Source: CAYRDC01 sp964422925 (GTDB lineage: Bacteria > Bacteroidota > Bacteroidia > Chitinophagales > S012-47). From it: a DNA stretch of 64,000 nt. Positions 61,621-64,000 of this stretch are shown here, piece after piece. Both the position numbers and the translations under genes were made by a program. The stretch is from assembly GCA_964422925.1 (NCBI GenBank), contig CAYRDC010000001.1:124001-188000 (forward strand), written 5' to 3'. Every line of letters begins with the position of its first letter. Positions within the stretch are counted from its first letter, which is position 1. The notes beneath the pieces were generated by a model. The model saw nothing but the letters and a program-made list of their open reading frames with translations. It was not told the DNA's origin and ran no database searches.

Positions 61621-62454
61621 TCACCCATGGTATACCAGCAGGGGCAAGTGGCTGCTGTAGGCCATATGTTTGGTGTGGCTGGTTTTAAATATCTTTTCCC
61701 AGAAGCCCCGCTTTTTGGTCAGCATGGCCAGCAGGTCAATATTGTGGGTTTTGACATATTCCTGGATGCCCTTCATCACCCCCTCGCTATCGATTATTTC
61801 AAAAGTCAGCTGCGCTTCCTGCACATATTCTGCGTACTCAGATCGTAATTCGTTCAGCACTTCTTCTTCCTGCTCCTTGTCTGAATCATGCACATGAAAC
61901 GCGTGTATGCACGCATTGAACCAACCGGCAAATTCCAGCAAGCGGTTCAGCACGTTCCGGTCTCCCGGTTTCAACTCGGATGAATAGGCGATATGGCGTA
62001 TGGAGGCATAGAAAGCGCATTCCGGAATGGCAAGTACCGGAACATTCACATCCTCGATAATCCGGCCAGTGTTGCTCCCCCCGAATATTTCGCGCCATCC
62101 GCTGGCGCCCTTGGTTCCCATAATAATCATTTCAGGGCTTATTTCCGCGGAAAGCTCCAGTGTGGCCTCCACTAAAAGCCCTGCCTGTAGTTTCTTCTCT
62201 GCCGGCACTTCTTTAACTCCGCTTATTTGCCTGGCTTCAGCAATTTGTTCATCCAGTTGCTCTTCCAACCAACTTTCATCTTGTACCACAGCGTCAGCCA
62301 CCACATTCGGAGCGACCGGCACATCAATCACAGCCGGATGGTATACATGATAAACCAACAGGCGTGCGTCTACCTTCTCGGCAAGCTTAAAGGCGTATAC
62401 CAGAGCATTGGTTGCCGTATCAGAAAAATCAGTTGGAACGAGGAACCATTTCAT
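61621..62454 (-). CDS. Tandem universal stress protein (UspA-like)
   Basis: 277 residues from ATG 62454 (MKWFLVPTDFSDTA is the canonical UspA start; a longer TTG frame to 62514 lacks support). Domain 1 (1-145) carries the ATP-binding pattern GTKGASGWREIFGGSNTG. Domain 2 (about 150-277) keeps the fold but the nucleotide motif is degenerate (LAMLTKKRGFWEKIF). Cytosolic stress protein; its trigger is unknown. A perfect 12-bp palindrome lies upstream at 62490-62501. The 3' end abuts paaD tail-to-tail. Confidence 0.9.
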   Translation of the reverse strand: MKWFLVPTDFSDTATNALVYAFKLAEKVDARLLVYHVYHPAVIDVPVAPNVVADAVVQDESWLEEQLDEQIAEARQISGVKEVPAEKKLQAGLLVEATLELSAEISPEMIIMGTKGASGWREIFGGSNTGRIIEDVNVPVLAIPECAFYASIRHIAYSSELKPGDRNVLNRLLEFAGWFNACIHAFHVHDSDKEQEEEVLNELRSEYAEYVQEAQLTFEIIDSEGVMKGIQEYVKTHNIDLLAMLTKKRGFWEKIFKTSHTKHMAYSSHLPLLVYHG

Positions 62455-62489
62455 GGGCGCTGCAATGGGCTTTATTTTAACTCTAAAAT

Positions 62490-62501
62490 AACGATATCGT
62501 T
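62490..62501 (-). promoter_or_regulatory. Palindrome AACGATATCGTT upstream of the Usp gene
   Basis: A perfect 12-bp dyad 36 nt before the Usp ATG, on the gene's upstream side. It lies between a TTG and a weak TATTTTAG box on the minus strand, where an operator would act. It shares AACG/CGTT half-sites with the paa operator but with four instead of two central bases. Operator role is a guess. Confidence 0.35.
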
Positions 62502-62618
62502 CTCTATTTTTCAATAACCTGTATCATTTTTTTCAGCACATTGCCACGACCATACCTGGGTTTTGCTTTTTCGCTTTAATTCTTCCGGGTTATTTTTACC
62601 GGCAAACGCCAGCCAACC

Positions 62619-63707
62619 ATGGAAAAAAAATATGCTGACCTGCTCATCCGGTACTGCGTTAACCTGCAGCCGGGAGAAACCTTATTGATAACATCAACCT
62701 GGCTGGCAGAGCCCTTGCTGCGGGAATTATACGATGCGGCCCTGGGGGCGGGCGGCCACCCGGTGCTCCTCGTGGATATTGAAGGAACCGAAAAAATCCT
62801 GTTGGAAAAAGGTAATGAAAAGCAGCTGCGTTATGTGAACCCATTCTTCGCGGAAGCCATCCGGGCTTTCGATGCCTACATCCGTATTTTGGCCCCCTTT
62901 GATGTTAAAGAGTTGGAAACCGTTGACCCCGCAAAGCGCAGGATACGCCAGGAGGCAATGCAGCCGGTTATGAATACCTATTTCGAGCGGCTGGGCAGCG
63001 GTTCATTAAAGAGAAGCCTTTGTCAGTACCCCACCCCGGCAGCCGCGCAAACTGCGGGCATGAGCCTGGAAGAATACACCCGTTTTGTGTACAATGCCTG
63101 TTACCTTTTTGATGAAAACCCTGTCAGCAAATGGCTTGAGGTGCGGGCTTTTCAGCAGAAAATCGTAGAATACTTAAACGGCTGTACGGAAATGCGGTAT
63201 ACCAGGCCTGGCACGGATTTAACCTTTTCCACGCTTGGCCGCAAGTGGATAAACTCAGACGGGAAAAACAACATGCCATCGGGCGAGGTATTCACCTCCC
63301 CGGTGGAAGACAGCGTGAACGGGCATATCTATTTCAGCTATCCTTCTGTGTACATGGGCCGGGATGTGCGCGGGGTTTCCTTTGAGGTAAAAGACGGGTT
63401 AATTGTCTCCTGGGATGCCGTAGAAGGAAAGCCTTTGCTGGACAATGTACTGGAAATGGACGGTGCCAGGCGATTTGGCGAAGCGGCTGTCGGGACCAAT
63501 AACCGTATTCAGCAAATTACCAGAAACATTCTTTTTGACGAAAAAATCGGGGGTAGCATTCATATGGCCATCGGTCAATCCTACCGGCAAACAGGCGGGA
63601 AAAATTCATCGCCCTTACACTGGGACCTGATCACGGATATGAAAATTGGCGGGAAAATTTATGCGGACGGGAATTTGATTTATGAGAATGGAGCCTTCCT
63701 GATATAG
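62619..63707 (+). CDS. Aminopeptidase, M29 (thermophilic aminopeptidase T) family
   Basis: A 362-residue cytosolic metallo-aminopeptidase. It has the family N-terminus (YADLLIRYCVNLQPGETLLI) and the metal-ligand region: GEVFTSPVEDSVNGHIYF, then GTNNRIQQITRNILFDEKIGGSIHMAIGQSY. The glutamates and histidine that bind two metal ions are in place. It removes N-terminal residues from peptides; exact specificity is unknown. A short intergenic region with a long inverted repeat separates it from nadD. Confidence 0.93.
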   Translation: MEKKYADLLIRYCVNLQPGETLLITSTWLAEPLLRELYDAALGAGGHPVLLVDIEGTEKILLEKGNEKQLRYVNPFFAEAIRAFDAYIRILAPFDVKELETVDPAKRRIRQEAMQPVMNTYFERLGSGSLKRSLCQYPTPAAAQTAGMSLEEYTRFVYNACYLFDENPVSKWLEVRAFQQKIVEYLNGCTEMRYTRPGTDLTFSTLGRKWINSDGKNNMPSGEVFTSPVEDSVNGHIYFSYPSVYMGRDVRGVSFEVKDGLIVSWDAVEGKPLLDNVLEMDGARRFGEAAVGTNNRIQQITRNILFDEKIGGSIHMAIGQSYRQTGGKNSSPLHWDLITDMKIGGKIYADGNLIYENGAFLI

Positions 63708-63710
63708 GAA

Positions 63711-63775
63711 AAACAGAGAGCGGATACATTTACAAGGTTTTAAGCTCATGAGTACGAGTACCGCGCCCTCTGTTT
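63711..63775. other. Long-loop inverted repeat between the M29 aminopeptidase gene and nadD
   Basis: AAACAGAG (63711-63718) pairs with CTCTGTTT (63768-63775), with partial extension by the adjacent GC-rich bases (GCGG, CCGCG). The loop is about 37 nt. It could act as a terminator or an RNA element; no run of T follows. Confidence 0.35.
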
Positions 63776-63800
63776 CCAAATCCTAAAAACCAACAATACT

Positions 63801-63821
63801 ATGAAAAGATTGAGCTGTTAA
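63801..63821 (+). other. Six-codon mini-ORF (MKRLSC)
   Basis: ATG to TAA encoding M-K-R-L-S-C, in the intergenic region before nadD. The basic start and position resemble a leader peptide, but nothing else supports translation. Listed only because the region otherwise holds no gene. Confidence 0.15.
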
Positions 63822-63880
63822 ATCAGCATTATAAACTCTCAAATCACCCGAATTGTTTCCCGCAAACTGTCAATAAAAGT

Positions 63881-63888
63881 TAATTTTG
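63881..63888 (+). promoter_or_regulatory. -7 box (TAATTTTG) upstream of nadD
   Basis: An exact TAnnTTTG match ending 20 nt before the ATG at 63909. No clear -33 TTTG at the right distance. Confidence 0.45.
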
Positions 63889-63908
63889 ACACTACATTGA
63901 CCTCGACT

Positions 63909-64000
63909 ATGAATATCGGCCTGTACTTCGGCAGCTTTAATCCTGTACACACGGGCCATTTGATCATTGCCAATTTCTTTGCCTGGAACATAGATCTTGA
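63909..64000 (+). CDS. nadD: Nicotinate-nucleotide adenylyltransferase NadD (5' end only)
   Basis: The first 30 codons only; the gene continues beyond the window. The start reads MNIGLYFGSFNPVHTGHLII. It contains the nucleotidyltransferase GSFNP and HxGH motifs found in NadD, which makes deamido-NAD from nicotinate mononucleotide and ATP. Another nucleotidyltransferase of the same superfamily is possible, but the close NadD-like spacing of these motifs makes it most likely. Confidence 0.85.
   Translation, partial: MNIGLYFGSFNPVHTGHLIIANFFAWNIDL

Noticed and set aside
62455..62514. N-terminal extension of the Usp protein from TTG 62514
   Set aside because: The extra 20 residues have no homology to the UspA start, which is clear at ATG 62454.
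1..64000. Mobile element, prophage or genomic island
   Set aside because: No integrase, transposase, inverted terminal repeats, tRNA target or shift in base composition was seen; gene content is core-like.

Overview
The window reads as a stretch of core chromosome from a member of the Bacteroidota. The evidence is the complete Bat (aerotolerance) cluster, promoters of the TAnnTTTG type, lipoproteins with double VCBS/ASPIC propellers, a fused E1 alpha/beta 2-oxo acid dehydrogenase, a type II glutaminyl cyclase, a BatE-radA-comF neighbourhood and lipobox signal peptides throughout. Base composition is near 50 percent GC and even. Genes are tightly packed, often with 1-17 nt overlaps. I see no insertion sequence, integrase, CRISPR array, rRNA or tRNA, and no gap above 300 bases without a gene. 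PaaABCD implies that the organism meets oxygen, while KorAB is a ferredoxin-linked 2-oxoacid oxidoreductase. I cannot place it below phylum.

Layout. 1-1938 (-): a GH3 glycosidase fused to a serine hydrolase, cut by the window edge. 2169-9623 (+): small membrane protein, mutL, two rhomboid proteases, a membrane-anchored EEP-family hydrolase, cysS and a glutaminyl cyclase. 9626-13016 (-): lutB overlapping a fused E1 dehydrogenase. 13149-23354 (+): three tandem lipoproteins of about 1100 residues, each with two predicted seven-bladed propellers around an ASPIC/UnbV domain. 23360-27237 (-): rpiB, tatC, OmpA-like lipoprotein, SLOG-fold protein and a Ca2+/Na+ antiporter. 27560-32432 (-): korB, korA and a long PurF-like amidotransferase. 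32483-37622 (-): MoxR ATPase plus three SurA/parvulin-type periplasmic proteins. 37747-40588 (-): a SpoIIE phosphatase/STAS/RsbW partner-switching module with a terminator behind it. 40627-48072: rlmD (+), then on the minus strand a patatin-like membrane lipase, a beta-helix lipoprotein, comF and radA. 48111-56279 (-): moxR, DUF58, a DUF4381-like protein, batA, batB, batC, batD and batE. 56472-58327 (+): padR-pspC. 58408-61620 (+): a TetR regulator followed by paaABCD. 61621-62454 (-): a tandem UspA protein. 62619-63707 (+): an M29-type aminopeptidase. 63909-64000 (+): the start of nadD.

Together these are mostly housekeeping and envelope functions: mismatch repair, tRNA charging, protein export and outer-membrane folding, envelope stress and aerotolerance. 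Two catabolic modules are added, phenylacetyl-CoA epoxidation and lactate/branched 2-oxo acid oxidation. The observations most worth following are the TetR operator, which matches the PaaR consensus and lies over the promoter of a paaABCD operon lacking paaE; the three dual-propeller lipoproteins with no SusCD partner; and a set of genes whose TAnnTTTG box sits only 4-7 nt before the start codon, predicting leaderless mRNAs.
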